Of a stretch of DNA of 64,000 nucleotides, positions 40,859 to 51,240 are shown piece by piece. The stretch's first letter is position 1, and the number at the start of each line of letters is the position of its first letter. This stretch comes from Pararge aegeria (lineage: Eukaryota > Arthropoda > Insecta > Lepidoptera > Nymphalidae). The stretch spans positions 17,856,001 through 17,920,000 of the forward strand of contig NC_053183.1 of NCBI RefSeq assembly GCF_905163445.1, given 5' to 3'. The notes below the pieces were generated by a model. That model did not search any database and was not told the origin of the DNA. It saw only the letters and a list, made by a program, of their open reading frames with translations. Both the position numbers and the translations under genes were made by a program.

Positions 40859-41130
40859 CTAGCGCGCGACTTCGTCCGCGAATGAGCCGACTTAAAAAAT
40901 ATTCGCATGTTGTCGCGGATTGTTTTATAGAACTTTAAAGAAACAACAATTCCGACAATTCTGATATACTTACTACATACTTCCGTCGTTTTAAAACACA
41001 ACAAACAAACATTTTCTAAAAATGAGTCCTAGCTAGATCGATTTATCGCCCCCGAAACCCCCTGTATACTAAATTTCATGAAAATTGATGGAGCCGATTC
41101 CGAGATTCCAATTATATATATATATTTCGA
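40859..41130 (-). mobile_element. non-autonomous Helitron-like element
   Basis: CTAG at 40859-40862, followed by CGCGCGACTTCGTCCGCGAA, the reversed right end. The left end on the minus strand is TCGAAATATATATATATAAT after A. The hairpin arm is shortened relative to 28805-29096. Confidence 0.7.
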
Positions 41131-41739
41131 TTTAAAATTTTCAAGTATTTTGTAAGTCATAACACATCGCAATAGAATGGTTTCTGTCAGTGAATATATT
41201 ATTAAAGTACTAGCGCAATTTTTCTAACGTGTTTTTTTAACGTCCCGTTCGCCTTCTACCCGTTGACTTTAGTCTGTTGTTTTTAATCCCACTAAAAGCT
41301 TTTAGCGCTCATTCGCACGTAGTTACAGATTTGTACTGTTCATACTCTTTATTGTTAAGTATTATCAAGATTTTTATGAGTAAAGCCAATAGCTTTATTA
41401 TGATGCTAAATGACTGCAACGCATTCTACCCGACTACGGAGAAGCAAACATTTGTATCTACATTCCATTTTCAATTTTTTGTAACCTTAACAGTACCGTA
41501 GCAATAGTCTGTCATATTCTCCATTTTTAATCTATCATGACCTTATATTTTATTAGTTTATCTAACTCTTACTATTATGAAACCAAAATTCGAATGACAC
41601 CCATTTTTTCAAAACCTATATAGTCTAACTTCTATTTGTGATACGGTAGAACATCTATAAAGTCTTTTTTTTCTTATTTTTCTGTCTTGTTATGCAAAGA
41701 TCACTTTATTACATTTTAGTGTAAAATATGTTTTAAAGA
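41131..41739. other. no recognisable feature
   Basis: No ORF or repeat recognised. Confidence 0.5.
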
Positions 41740-42105
41740 TATAAAAAACAATTGGGATAAAATAAATTAAAAAAAAAACATTAAATAGAGATTTTCTTGT
41801 AGCGGCGCAATATTAAAAAAAAAACTGAATATAAACATATTAAACCTACTATTATAAACATTTACTAGTAAATACTATGAATTCAATATGTATACCTATG
41901 TATGTACCTATGTACAAATTTATATTTATACGTTAATTAATGGGTACCAGACAAATAAAATAGTTTTAGACGATTTTTAACAATATTTAGCGATTCCGAG
42001 CTTCGAACATCTTTAGGTAGAGCATTCTATAACAGTACTGCATAAACTGTAAATCACTTCCCGAAAAACTTTGAACGACTTTCGGGACATTGGCGCTTAC
42101 TTTTT
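41740..42105 (-). mobile_element. CR1/Jockey-type LINE, pol C-terminus remnant
   Basis: The minus strand at about 42035-41941 reads NALPKDVRSSESLNIVKNRL and then KLFYLSGTH and stop. The usual W before NALP is a TAG here. A LINE C-terminus signature, of a different subfamily from 38671-39405. The AT-rich sequence below 41940 is presumably its UTR. Confidence 0.7.
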
Positions 42106-42107
42106 TT

Positions 42108-42406
42108 TATTCCACTACAAGTTAGCCCTTGACTGCATCTTACCCTGGTGGTAAGTGATGATGCAGTCTAAGATGGTAGCGGGCAAACCAGTTAGAGCCT
42201 GCTAGACATCGCACCGGAACACTAAATCGCCTAGCGGCACGCCATGTCGGTAGGGTGGTAACTAGCCACGGCCAAAGCGTCCCACCAGACCAGACCAGAG
42301 AAAAATTCAGAAATTATAAATTCTCAGATTGCCTCTGCCGGGAATCGAACCCGGAACCTTCTACTTGAATTCATAGCGCTCAACGTTGCGCCAGGAAGGT
42401 CGTCAA
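42108..42406 (-). mobile_element. SINE-3, full length
   Basis: Reversed complete copy: CACTACAAGTTAGCCCTTGA at the 3' end, GGTAGGGTGGTAACTAGCCA in the body, and GGGAATCGAACCCGGAACCT plus GCGCCAGGAAGGTCGTC at the head. Confidence 0.9.
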
Positions 42407-42499
42407 AGACTTCCGACTTTACTATCCGTACAAGAACAAAAACAATGCAACAGTCAGATTAACGTCGAACCGAGCCGAGGTCCAAGTCCTCGCTCAGTT

Positions 42500-42790
42500 T
42501 ATACCATCACTTCAACCGATTGACGTCCACTGCTGGACATTGGTGATTTGTAGCGAGTAACAAAGTCCACGGTCCTGGGCCAATTGTTTCCAGCGGTTCG
42601 GACTCGCTGGATGTCTTCTGTCCACCTCGTTGGACCGACCAGCGCTGCGTCGACATTCCAGCACCTTGGGAAACCAAGGTCCAACGGTTGTCCGAGCTAT
42701 GTGCCCCTCCCATTGCCACTGTAGCTACGCGACTCGCTGAGCTATGTCATTAACTCTAGGTTTCTACAGATCTTCTCATTTCTCCCTCGG
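42500..42790 (-). mobile_element. RTE-type LINE, pol C-terminus remnant
   Basis: Same segment as 2955-3285 but reversed and more decayed. The minus-strand peptides include ALVGPTRWTEDIQRV and, out of frame, the CAGTGGCAATGGGAGG region. Several frameshifts. Confidence 0.75.
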
Positions 42791-42980
42791 GTCGACGTCT
42801 CCCACTTCCCCCCCGATGTCGTCGAGCCCTGGGGCTCTTCTCTTCTCATGGCGAGCTTTCGCGCTCGCCCCACTCCCCCGGTGACGCCGTAGCAACCCCT
42901 CAGGTGGTTATCGGCAAGTTTCCTTCCGAAAAATGAAAAATATCCGTACAAGAGCGTAACGTGCGTAACTATTTTATTAA

Positions 42981-43203
42981 CGATTATTTTTCCGACCCAA
43001 ATATCGACCAATAGAATTGCACCATTCGACGTCACGTGGTACAACCTACATGGTATTATACTGATAATTTTTTGAAAATTTTCTCTGGTAGTTGCTATAT
43101 ATATTTTGCTATATTTATTCATTATGAAATTCTTATTTGTTAACTGTACATTTCGTCTCATGGTGCAATTCTATTGGCCGACATTTGGGACGGAAAAATA
43201 ATC
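42981..43203. mobile_element. inverted-repeat element, 44-bp arms
   Basis: Arms 42981-43024 and 43160-43203 are near-perfect reverse complements (GATTATTTTTCCG(A/T)CCCAAAT through CAATAGAATTGCACCAT). Central 135 bases AT-rich. No coding capacity. Confidence 0.7.
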
Positions 43204-43208
43204 CCCCG

Positions 43209-43370
43209 AATACCACACGAGCTTCAAAATTATCTGGCATTTCCCTCAAGGTTCCCTGCAAACAAATAATAGTCGTCAAGTTTTTCAGGTTAAAAAATCA
43301 CGAGCGCCTCATTTGTTTGCAACGAACCTATCGGGAAATACCCGATAATTTTGAAGCTCTTGTGGTATTA
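43209..43370. mobile_element. inverted-repeat element, 37-39-bp arms
   Basis: Arms about 43209-43245 and 43332-43370 (AATACCACACGAGCTTCAAA start) pair with a few mismatches. It begins only 6 bases after the previous inverted repeat ends, so both may be parts of one composite. Confidence 0.65.
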
Positions 43371-43404
43371 TAAGTGAGTATTTAACGCTCTTATTTTATT
43401 TACT

Positions 43405-43490
43405 CTGCCCACGGACATGTCACTTGGGCGGATCGTTTTGTCGCCTCTATTTGACGCGGGCTTCCATGCACGGCTATAAATCTCTGGTGA
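43405..43490. repeat. two-copy interspersed segment (a)
   Basis: GACATGTCACTTGGGCGGAT and GCGGGCTTCCATGCACGG. A related segment lies at 44350-44432. Family unknown. Confidence 0.4.
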
Positions 43491-43726
43491 GTTTATGAGA
43501 GATCTATGTTTAGGACTCATGATTAAGACGTTCAAATTCCTCAGTAAATTACACGCGACAATTTGTGTAGATTATTTATCCATTAACCGGTTTCGGAAAG
43601 TTTATAGCTTGAGTAGACGTTTAGTAGTAGAAAATTTTTTTGATTTTCCGTAGATCTTACGAAAAAATTGAAGTTAAGTCAAGTTTTTGTCTGTCTGTGT
43701 CAAAATCTACTAAGCACTATCGTTAT

Positions 43727-43975
43727 AAGTAGAGGATCCGGGTACTATCTCTGGCCCCGGCGATTTTGGATTTTTTCTGGTCTCGTCTGGTGCTTCGGCT
43801 GCGGCTAGATATTATCCTACCGACAAAGTCGTGTGGCTAAGCAATTTGGCGTTCCGATACGATCCCGCGTATAAACAGATTACGTACTTGTTTTTAATAT
43901 AACTCATATGACCCTCACAGGTTAGCCCGCTACAGTTTTAGACATGATTTATCACCAGGATTGCATTCTTATAAC
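43727..43975 (+). mobile_element. SINE-3, degenerate
   Basis: CTGGTCTCGTCTGGTGCTTC, CCTACCGACAAAGTCGTGTG, GTTAGCCCGCTACAGTTTTA and TTATCACCAGGATTGCA keep the SINE-3 order. The head is eroded. Confidence 0.7.
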
Positions 43976-43980
43976 ACTAG

Positions 43981-44110
43981 TCCATACTAATAATTTGCAT
44001 CTATTATAAAAGCGAAAGTGTGTTCGTTTGTTTGTCCTTTCACGCCCTAGCAAAGCTAAGCAACAGATGAAAGTACGGGTCATTTTTAGGCAACAATAAT
44101 TAACGTAGAT
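43981..44110 (+). mobile_element. Helitron-like 5' end
   Basis: TCCATACTAATAATTTGC, AAAAGCGAAAGTGTGTTCGT and CACGCCCTAGCAAAG. Only the left end is recognised. Confidence 0.55.
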
Positions 44111-44349
44111 GAAGAACGCATGTAACAGCCAGTAATGGAATAAAAAGAAAAAAAAAGAAGTTTTTTAATTTACTTTCATTACGTTCGTCACTCCAATGGT
44201 AGCCAAGCTCATTTCGCAAATCATTAAGGTGAGGCTTTCAAAGTCCACGCACGTTGCAGAACAGTAGGTAAATTGTTGGTAATGTGTAAGGTTTATAAAA
44301 CTCCAGCCTCCCAGCGGCGCGGCGTGCGGGTGCGTTAACCCCCACTCAA

Positions 44350-44432
44350 CCTCTACACGGATATGTCACTTCAGCAGATCGTTAGCCGCACTTTATGCGA
44401 CATTGAATCCACGCAGCGACGTAAATCAATGC
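44350..44432. repeat. two-copy interspersed segment (b)
   Basis: GGATATGTCACTTCAGCAGA and CACGCAGCGACGTAAATC parallel 43405-43490. Confidence 0.4.
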
Positions 44433-44485
44433 TGAATTAAGCATAATAGGATTTTCAAAAGCAGTCCATTGCGAGAGTCGAGCAT

Positions 44486-44754
44486 GACAGCCGAATGGCA
44501 GTGGGCGGCGACACTGCTTTCTGAGTCCAAGGCCGTGGGTTCGATTCCCACAACTGGAAAATATTAGTGTGATGAACATTAATGTTTTTCAGTGTCTAGG
44601 TGTTTCTCTGTAAATTATAAGTATTTATATATATTATTCATAAAAATATTCGTCAGTCATCTTGGTACCCATAACACAAGCTACGTTTACTTTCTGACTA
44701 GATGGCGATGTGTGTTTTGTCGTACTATATTTATTTATTTATTTATTTATTTAT
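44486..44754 (+). mobile_element. SINE-1, full length
   Basis: Head with shortened A box (AATGGCAGTGGGCGG), intact B box, full body and a long TTTATTTATT tail. Confidence 0.9.
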
Positions 44755-44794
44755 CGAGGCAGCCGTGGAATCATCATCATCTTTATCAACATCT

Positions 44795-44990
44795 CAATGG
44801 CCTCGTTGGTCGGTCTAAGATTCAATAGATATTGGATCTAAGAATTCTGAGTACCAGGGCAAAGTTGAGAAATTGGGAGTTACGAGTTAGCGTGCTCCGA
44901 AGCATAGGGGTGCTTTGGAGAGCACGCTAAGTTGTCGCGCGTCGGTACAGGTTATTATCGCCTATATTCGCCCCATCTTATGAAATAAGA
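44795..44990 (+). mobile_element. SINE-4 copy with hairpin
   Basis: GGCCTCGTTGGTCGGTCTAA is the SINE-4 tRNA-like head. Further on, TTAGCGTGCTCCGAAGCA and TGCTTTGGAGAGCACGCTAA (about 44887-44930) form an 18-20 base stem, where other copies have only one GCTTAACGTGCTCTCCGA arm. Confidence 0.55.
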
Positions 44991-45004
44991 AAACCCGTTA
45001 CTAT

Positions 45005-45062
45005 ATTTTTTAGACTTAAGACTGTTTGGAAATAAACGTATTATTATTATTTATTATTACTC
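45005..45062 (+). mobile_element. LINE 3' tail fragment
   Basis: ACTGTTTGGAAATAAACG, then TATTATTATTATTTATTATT: a UTR end with an ATT simple tail. Clade unknown. Confidence 0.4.
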
Positions 45063-45094
45063 TTAAATGTGATGACAGTCGTTAAAACCCGCCA

Positions 45095-45232
45095 ATGTGC
45101 AGTTAAATCGCTTGGCAGCACGACTGTCGCGGTAGGGTGATATCTAAATCGAAGTCTAACACCAGACCAGATGAGAGAAAATTCTGAATTATCAATTTAA
45201 ACAAATTCTCCAATTGCCAAGGGAGTCAATTA
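45095..45232 (-). mobile_element. SINE-3, degenerate
   Basis: TTAAATCGCTTGGCAGCACG, GCGGTAGGGTGATATCTAAA and CACCAGACCAGATGAGAGAA follow the reversed body order. Confidence 0.6.
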
Positions 45233-46233
45233 TTTGCAAATTCTCAACGTCTCTTACAAAAAGAACTAGCTATTAAAATAGATATCACTCCCTACTGCAC
45301 CTAAGGAAGTACCCTTCAACTTACTTTAACCAGTAAAAAAGCTAATTCTCAATAATAAATTATACTTCAATTTCAGCGGCGAAACTATTAAGTTATAACG
45401 TGCTAATAACGACCAAGCTCCAAAATTTTGGTAGCTCCGAGAAATTTCATAGTAACGCCACGTTTATAAAGGCTAACTGGAATTATTCTCGACTTGATGA
45501 GAAGCTTCCAGAAGTTTCATACAAATTGGAATTGTTCGCGAAGTGAGATTAGTACCTGTCGCAATTTACGACTATTGCATGCCCCTGTCTGACTTTCAAA
45601 GTAAAATGACGTATTCACTTTTACGTGAATTTAAAAAAGTGCATTCAAAACCGTATTTCGCAGTCGCACGATCGTCTGATATTTAATATACTATCCATAA
45701 ATGCAAAAAAAAGTCAGTTAAAAAAAAAATTTGCTTAACATTATTTGACTTAGTGACAGCTTCCACAATAATACTAATTTCTTCAAATAATTTAAAATGG
45801 TTGCGGTATCGTTGGTCACCAACAGCTGAGATTATGAGATCCCACTTACCGTTTCACTTGAGCGTACGTTTCACTTTTTATAAGTTAGATCCCGCACCCT
45901 GAACATGCCTTTAGATCAATACTTCAAAGCACTAAACTAATTTTAATGATATTTTTATGAGGCAATGTAGAGAGATGCATAGCTGTGGGACCCTACTAGT
46001 TTGAGAATACGATGGATGGAATAATATCGAGACCTTTTAATATAAATTAAAAAACAATTATGAAATTAAGAAACTCCGTCTTTCCTAAATTATTTTTGGA
46101 GTGGAAATTCAAATAAAATTGTTCCATGGACATTGCTAACTTTCTGACAGGTTACAAGGAATACAAAATCTCTCTTCTTATATAGATATTCATCTTGTCA
46201 GATGTTAATTATATGCCTACCCTAGGCTCCTAC
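45233..46233. other. no recognisable feature
   Basis: About 1 kb of AT-rich sequence without recognised repeat or gene. Confidence 0.55.
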
Positions 46234-46932
46234 ATGACGACCTCCCTGGCGCAACGGTGAGCGCTGTGAATTTAGGCAGGCGGTTCCGGGTTCGATATCC
46301 AGATCCAGATCCAGAGGCAATTTGGTAAGATTGAAGCGCCAACAAGTTGTGATGGCATTGAGACTGCGTGCTGGACATGTTCCTCTAAACAAATTTGGAT
46401 ATCTTATGAAAAGGGTCAGTTCACCTAAGTGTGAAATTTGTAATATAGACGAAGATGTATTGCATTTGTTGGGGGAGTGTGTTCGGAATAGGGCAATGAA
46501 AATAAATCTTCATGATGTGGGGATTTGGCAAAGTATCTTGGCGGCACGTTATTCAGAGGTAGCCAGAACGCTATTAGATTTTAAGTTAAGATAAGAGAAA
46601 GGCAGTATCAATTTTAAGGGAACTGACATTCTTGGGGGGGGGGCTGACATTCTTATTGTTAAGAAAAAAGAATTAAAAAAAAAAAAAAAAAGGTAATTTG
46701 GGAATCTGAAACTTCTGAATTGTTATTTCTGTATTTCTATTGCTAGTTACCACCCTACCGGCAAAGACTTGCCGCTAAGCGATTTAGTGTTCCGGTGCGA
46801 TGTCGCATAGAAACCGCTAAGGGGACTACCATACTCCAAAAGGTTAGACAGCTACCATCTCAGACTGCACCATAACTTACCACCAGGTGAAATAGCAGTA
46901 AGGACGTGAAACTTGAAGTGGAATAAAAAAAA
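46234..46932 (+). mobile_element. SINE-3 split by a LINE insertion
   Basis: The head (46234-46327) has GACGACCTCCCTGGCGCAAC and a small CAGATC triplication beside the B box. The body resumes at 46692 and reaches the A-rich end near 46932 via CTAGTTACCACCCTACCGG and TTACCACCAGGTGAAAT. Confidence 0.85.
46328..46691 (+). mobile_element. 5'-truncated LINE with C-terminal zinc knuckle and poly(A)
   Basis: The open frame to 46594 includes RLRAGHVPLNKFGYLMKR and a Cys-x2-Cys-x7-His-x4-Cys motif (CEIC...HLLGEC). That is the C-terminal zinc-knuckle region of I/R1/Jockey-type LINE pol. A UTR with a run of 10 G and a 17-base poly(A) (46675-46691) follows. AATTTGG is on both sides: AGGCAATTTGG before and GGTAATTTGGG after. 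It is a target-primed insertion into SINE-3. Confidence 0.85.
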
Positions 46933-47221
46933 GAAAAAAAAATGACGTAGGAACACGATAATAGTGTAAACAAATCTCTCGCCCTCGCGCGAAGTTCGCC
47001 TTTAGCCCGGTCACAAAGGCAGTGCAGTGCCACTTCACCTAAATGCCCCGAGGCCAAACCATCGACCCGGGTCTCTTGTAAAGATTTCTCACATGCATAT
47101 ACGTACGTGTATACTGGAGATATAGGTCATAACTTTACTTCTAAGTAGGTCTTATCAACGGCACTCAATAGTTGCAGGAAACTAGCTTAGCGTCGAATCA
47201 TTTGATATACCAAAGTTCATT
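46933..47221. other. no recognisable feature
   Basis: No ORF or repeat recognised. Confidence 0.45.
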
Positions 47222-47715
47222 CGCTGCCTATTGACGTCCTACTACTGGGTACACGCCTCGTCTCTCATTGACGACACAGTTATAGAGCATAAACCCACCA
47301 GTGACCAGTGGCGTGCATATGGGTATGCACAGGGTACGCAGATGATATAAAATGAAGAATTTAAACTAAGATTAATCAACATTTCTTAAATATAGTTCAA
47401 CGGGTACATACCACGTTAATATTACCACCACTAAAATACCAAAAAAGAAAATGAAAGAATATTACCACGATAATATTTTTGGATTTGTCGATATTTCGAC
47501 CCAGTTGCATGGATCGTGGTCACGACGAGAGTCCCGTAAAAAACTTAAGGATAGGCATTGTAAGAGTTATAAAAACCCTACCCTTAAGTATTTATAACTG
47601 GTACTGGAGATTTTCTTCATTCAGTATCATCTGCATATGCGAATTGGTGGGCTTTAACGACCATTTTCACAAGTACATATGACGGCTAAACGTGCGCTCG
47701 AAGGCACGGGTTTGA
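47222..47715 (-). mobile_element. SINE-4 split by TIR-Q
   Basis: Left part to ATAGAGCATAAACCCACCA (47303), right part from AATTGGTGGGCTTTAACG (47642) through GCTCGAAGGCACGGG. Joining them gives the order seen at 17640-17870. Confidence 0.65.
47304..47641. mobile_element. TIR-Q, inverted-repeat element
   Basis: The left end (GCATATGGGTATGCACAGGG, then CGCAGATGATA and AATGAAGA) and the reverse of the right end (GCATATGCAGATGATACTGA, ATGAAGA) match, giving imperfect terminal repeats. The interior has GTCGATATTTCGACCCAGTT. Fragments recur at 457-545 and 40026-40095. No coding capacity. Confidence 0.6.
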
Positions 47716-48811
47716 CAACGCCATTTTCTACGTGCTTCTTTAACAGAATATACCTAATAATTCTCAAACGCTTTCACACGTGCCTGCCTGTTATCTAAAT
47801 GTTATAAGAGTTTAATATGCTTGGTTCGAGTTTATTTGTTTCGGTCTAGGATAATTTTAGGATTTTTTTAGTTATAATTGTTGGAGCAGATTTACACTTT
47901 TATAAATTTAAAATGCATATTATAATTTTCGGAATCGACCGGATTTGAAACATCAAAACACAAATCAGGTTATTACTAAATAGGAATGGTACAGTGTTAT
48001 ACATGCTTTAGAGTGGTAATAGCCTAGCCAAATGGGCGTACCAAGCTTCTGGTCAGATCGCCCGCGGCTGTATTGTGATTTGATTGAAAAATGAATGAAA
48101 AAGTGTGATTTTTTTAGTGGGACCTCTATAATGGTGTATTATATCCAGGGGGGGCAGCTGTCTCGAGACACGGCTCACCGCACTAACTACGGGCTGTTAC
48201 TAAGCATTTTTAACAGAATCCCGAACACGTAGAAAATAATTCAAGATATCATAATAATAAAAGAGTATAAGTAAAAGAGACCATGACCGATGGTTTACGT
48301 AACCATGACGAAAAGGTAAAGGTTAAATCTTAACCGCCCGCGCCAATGTCAGCCATACAGCTACTAATTTGGACCGAAGTAGGGTCGAAATCCTCAACAT
48401 CGCTCTCCTCAATCGAGTAAAAAATATCAAAAGATCGAGCGTACCAACAATACCTTGCATTCTTTATAGCTTACGCAATCCGTGCAGCAGTATCTTTTAC
48501 CTGAAAAAAAAAAAAAGAACAATTGTATAATAAACATGTTTTTTGAGAACACTCTGACGCAGGGTTACGGAATGCCAATACCTACCTACTCTTGCAAGTA
48601 TACCGTACGTATATTTTTTTGTAAATCGGATGGCAGGTTTGGACTTGACTGCGATCACAGCTGGTCTCTTCTGAATTTCCTTTAAAACACCGATTTTTAA
48701 TTGCGCTACATGTTTAACCTGTACTGTAGTCCTATTTTAGATTCCCTTGTAATAGTGCTTCAGATGAGTTTTCGAGTGGCAGATTGTAATTTGTAGCACG
48801 GAACATGTTAA
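47716..48811. other. no recognisable feature
   Basis: About 1.1 kb without recognised gene or repeat. Confidence 0.5.
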
Positions 48812-49352
48812 GACGGCCGATTGGCGCAGTGTGCAACGACCCTGCTTTCCGAGTCCAAGACTGTGGGTTCGATTCCCACAATCGGAAAATGTTCGTGTGA
48901 TGAACATGTATGTTTTTCAGTGTCTGGGTGTTTATCTGTATATTATAAATATTGTTATATGTTATTGAAACCGTAATAGTGTATCGGGTAGGAGCTCGAC
49001 TTATTTTTCGGGGGGCCGAGTTCGAATCCCAGCACACATCTCTTACTATTCTAAGTTATGTCCTTTTCAGTGATTAAAATATCACAGTGACACCGTGAAG
49101 AAACCTGCATGCTTGTGAGTTCTACATAATGTTCTCAAAGGTGTGTGGAATCCACAAATCCGCACTGGGCCTTAACCCCTTCTTATTGTGGGAGGAGACC
49201 CGTGCACTGGAGTGGGTCGATAATGGGTTGATGTGACGACGTATATTATTCATAATATTCATCAGTCATCTTAGTACCCATAAAATAAGCTAAGCTTACT
49301 TTGCAGCTAGATGGCGATGTGTTAATTGTCGTAGTATATTAATTTATAATTT
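48812..49352 (+). mobile_element. SINE-1 split by SINE-2
   Basis: Head and body run to 48957. The rest resumes at about 49239 with TATATTATTCATAATATTCA, AAGCTAAGCTTACTTTGCAG and GATGGCGATGTG. Tail short. Confidence 0.85.
48958..49238 (+). mobile_element. SINE-2, full length, inside SINE-1
   Basis: A tRNA-like head (GTATCGGGTAGGAGCTCGAC, B box GAGTTCGAATCCC), body with ACCTGCATGCTTGTGAGTTC and end CGATAATGGGTTGATGTGAC. Confidence 0.9.
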
Positions 49353-49357
49353 ATTAT

Positions 49358-49430
49358 GTTATTATAAGATCTAATTCGTTAACCTGCAATGAGGCAAATA
49401 AAGATTTGAATTTGATTTTACCTGAAAGTA
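49358..49430 (+). mobile_element. LINE 3' tail fragment
   Basis: GCAATGAGGCAAATAAAGAT followed by TTGAATTTGATTTT: an RTE/CR1-style UTR end with a TTTGAA-like tail. Confidence 0.45.
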
Positions 49431-49466
49431 GATTTATTCAACGCTCTTAAGAAAATTAAGAAAAAA

Positions 49467-49725
49467 AGAAGCGGCCAAAGTCTAGTGGTTAGAACTTTGG
49501 CCCCCTTTACGGGAGGCTCGAGTTCGATTCTTATCAAGAAAATGTAACTTTTATGAGTTATGTAGGTTTTAAGCCATTAATTACATTTGCTTTAACGGTG
49601 AAGGATAACATCGTGAAAACCTGAACGCCTTATATTATCAGCATTCGGTGGTCTATGGCCGAGGCCTTCTCACACAAGTGGGAGAGGACCAGAGGACCCT
49701 GTAGTTGGTCACTTGTGGGTTTATT
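49467..49725 (+). mobile_element. SINE-2 variant, near full length
   Basis: Head AAGCGGCCAAAGTCTAGTGG with B box GAGTTCGATTCTT, body TTTGCTTTAACGGTGAAGGA, 3' end GTAGTTGGTCACTTGTGGGT. A divergent subfamily with a different tRNA-like head. Confidence 0.75.
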
Positions 49726-50489
49726 ATGAAAGAAAAATAGACCATACAATGTATGTAGATTCCTACATGTTATGTAATCCACATGATCTGCTTCGGCCCT
49801 TATCTACAAGGGACACAAGGGCCGTATTAAGGGCAAAGGGATTTGCGGTCAGATTACGGCGTCGGCTTTATAAAATCGTAATCGAATGGAGCGTGAAATC
49901 TGTGTGCATTGTCCTCCGCATTTTTTTCAATAACAACTCTTATTTCAAGCGCTACAAAGGTGACAATCCTACTAACTTGAACGATATAACAGAACTTACA
50001 TTAGCTACAGTTGCTTTTAATAAAATCTGTGTAGTGTAAGTCTTTTGAAATTGACAATATAATAGAATTCTTATACTTAATTTGATTCTTAGATATTTCA
50101 TATTGAAGTATATATACTGTTAAGGTCGTAAATCCCACTTCTGATGTTAATAAAAAATAGTAAGTACAGATTATTATCAATGACACATCTAAACTTTGTA
50201 ATCTTGTGCTTATACGAGTACCTTTGTGTATTTCATAGGAAAAAAAACACAATTATACTTTAACAAACAAACAAAAAATACATAAAGGTGCTTGTCATCT
50301 GTACACTACACGGTGTAAGAATGCGCAATGAAACTTGAATGGGTAGGTCGGTACCTACTTAAATAACAAAAGTTTCATCAAAGTGGCTCTTTTTAGAAGT
50401 ATTCTGTACCGGGGTCTATGAGAAGACGAATTTATCCCAGAAACCGGGATTTTGTTAAATTCCAGCCATATTCTTTAGTGAAAAAACAA
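49726..50489. other. no recognisable feature
   Basis: A 108-codon plus frame (49713-50039) starts inside SINE-2 and its peptide is not recognised. It is best taken as chance. Confidence 0.45.
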
Positions 50490-50765
50490 ATGCTATATCA
50501 TTATCATCATCATTATAATTTTAACCGATGGAGGCTTAAGATTTTTGTACGGAATTCCATACTCTACTGTCTGTGTCGAGTGACCGGCGACTCGCTTGAT
50601 GTTATCTGTCCACAAACCACCACTGAACGCACCCTGAACTGAAAACTGGATAGCGCAGTGTTGGTAGACCCCACCCCGACTACCACACCCCCTTGCCACT
50701 CACCATCACAGCACGTTGGGAGCCCAACGTCCATCGGTCCTCCGTGCTACGTACCCCACAGTAAT
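50490..50765 (-). mobile_element. RTE-type LINE 3' end, degenerate
   Basis: ATCATTATCATCATCATTAT (reversed tail), GACTCGCTTGATGTTATCTG and GGGAGCCCAACGTCCATCGG match the reversed RTE segment at 42500-42790. Confidence 0.65.
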
Positions 50766-50867
50766 AAACGTTTTTTATAGTAATGATGTTTGGAGCAGCC
50801 AAGTGGCCCTGATGTCAAATACCTACGCCTAGATACAGAGCTACACTTCGCAGAGCGGGTAAAATTC

Positions 50868-51240
50868 AAAATTCAAAGGTTCAAAAATTCAAAATTCATT
50901 TATTTCAAGTAGGCCCGGTTGATAGGCACTTTTGAAACGTCAAGTCAGTCTGTTTGTAGTGACTCTGCCACCGGTTCGGAAGGCAGATTCCACCGAGAAG
51001 AGCCGGCAAGAAACTCAGCAGATTGCTCTTTTAAAACATAATTTTACAGGTTACAATCTTTTAAATTTTCCATCTTGTGAGTAATGAGCTGCTTCCAAGC
51101 AGCCTTGTCGTTAAGAAATCCATCAATTGTATAGTATACACGATTTATTAAATGTGGTTTGAATCACTGTTTAAAGTTATACATTGGCAGGTCAAAAATT
51201 ACCTTGGGAATCATATTATACTCGTAAAAGCATGCATGCA
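50868..51240 (-). mobile_element. LINE-C, pol C-terminus and 3' end
   Basis: On the minus strand NMIPKVIFDLPMYNFKQ, a stop, then FKPHLINRVYYTIDGFLNDK and AAWKQLITHKMENLKDC end at about 51058. This is a LINE pol C-terminus. It is followed by the LINE-C 3' sequence (TTGCCGGCTCTTCTCGGTGG; GGTGGCAGAGTCACTACAAA) and a TTTGAATTTT tail at 50868-50898. It shows what the other LINE-C ends come from. One in-frame stop, so inactive. Confidence 0.75.

Noticed and set aside
46322..46594. Small host zinc-finger gene
   Set aside because: The CX2CX7HX4C knuckle, poly(A) and target duplication identify a truncated LINE.
49713..50039. A 108-codon plus-strand frame
   Set aside because: Begins inside the SINE-2 3' end. 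The peptide has no recognisable domain, and AT-rich composition explains chance openness.
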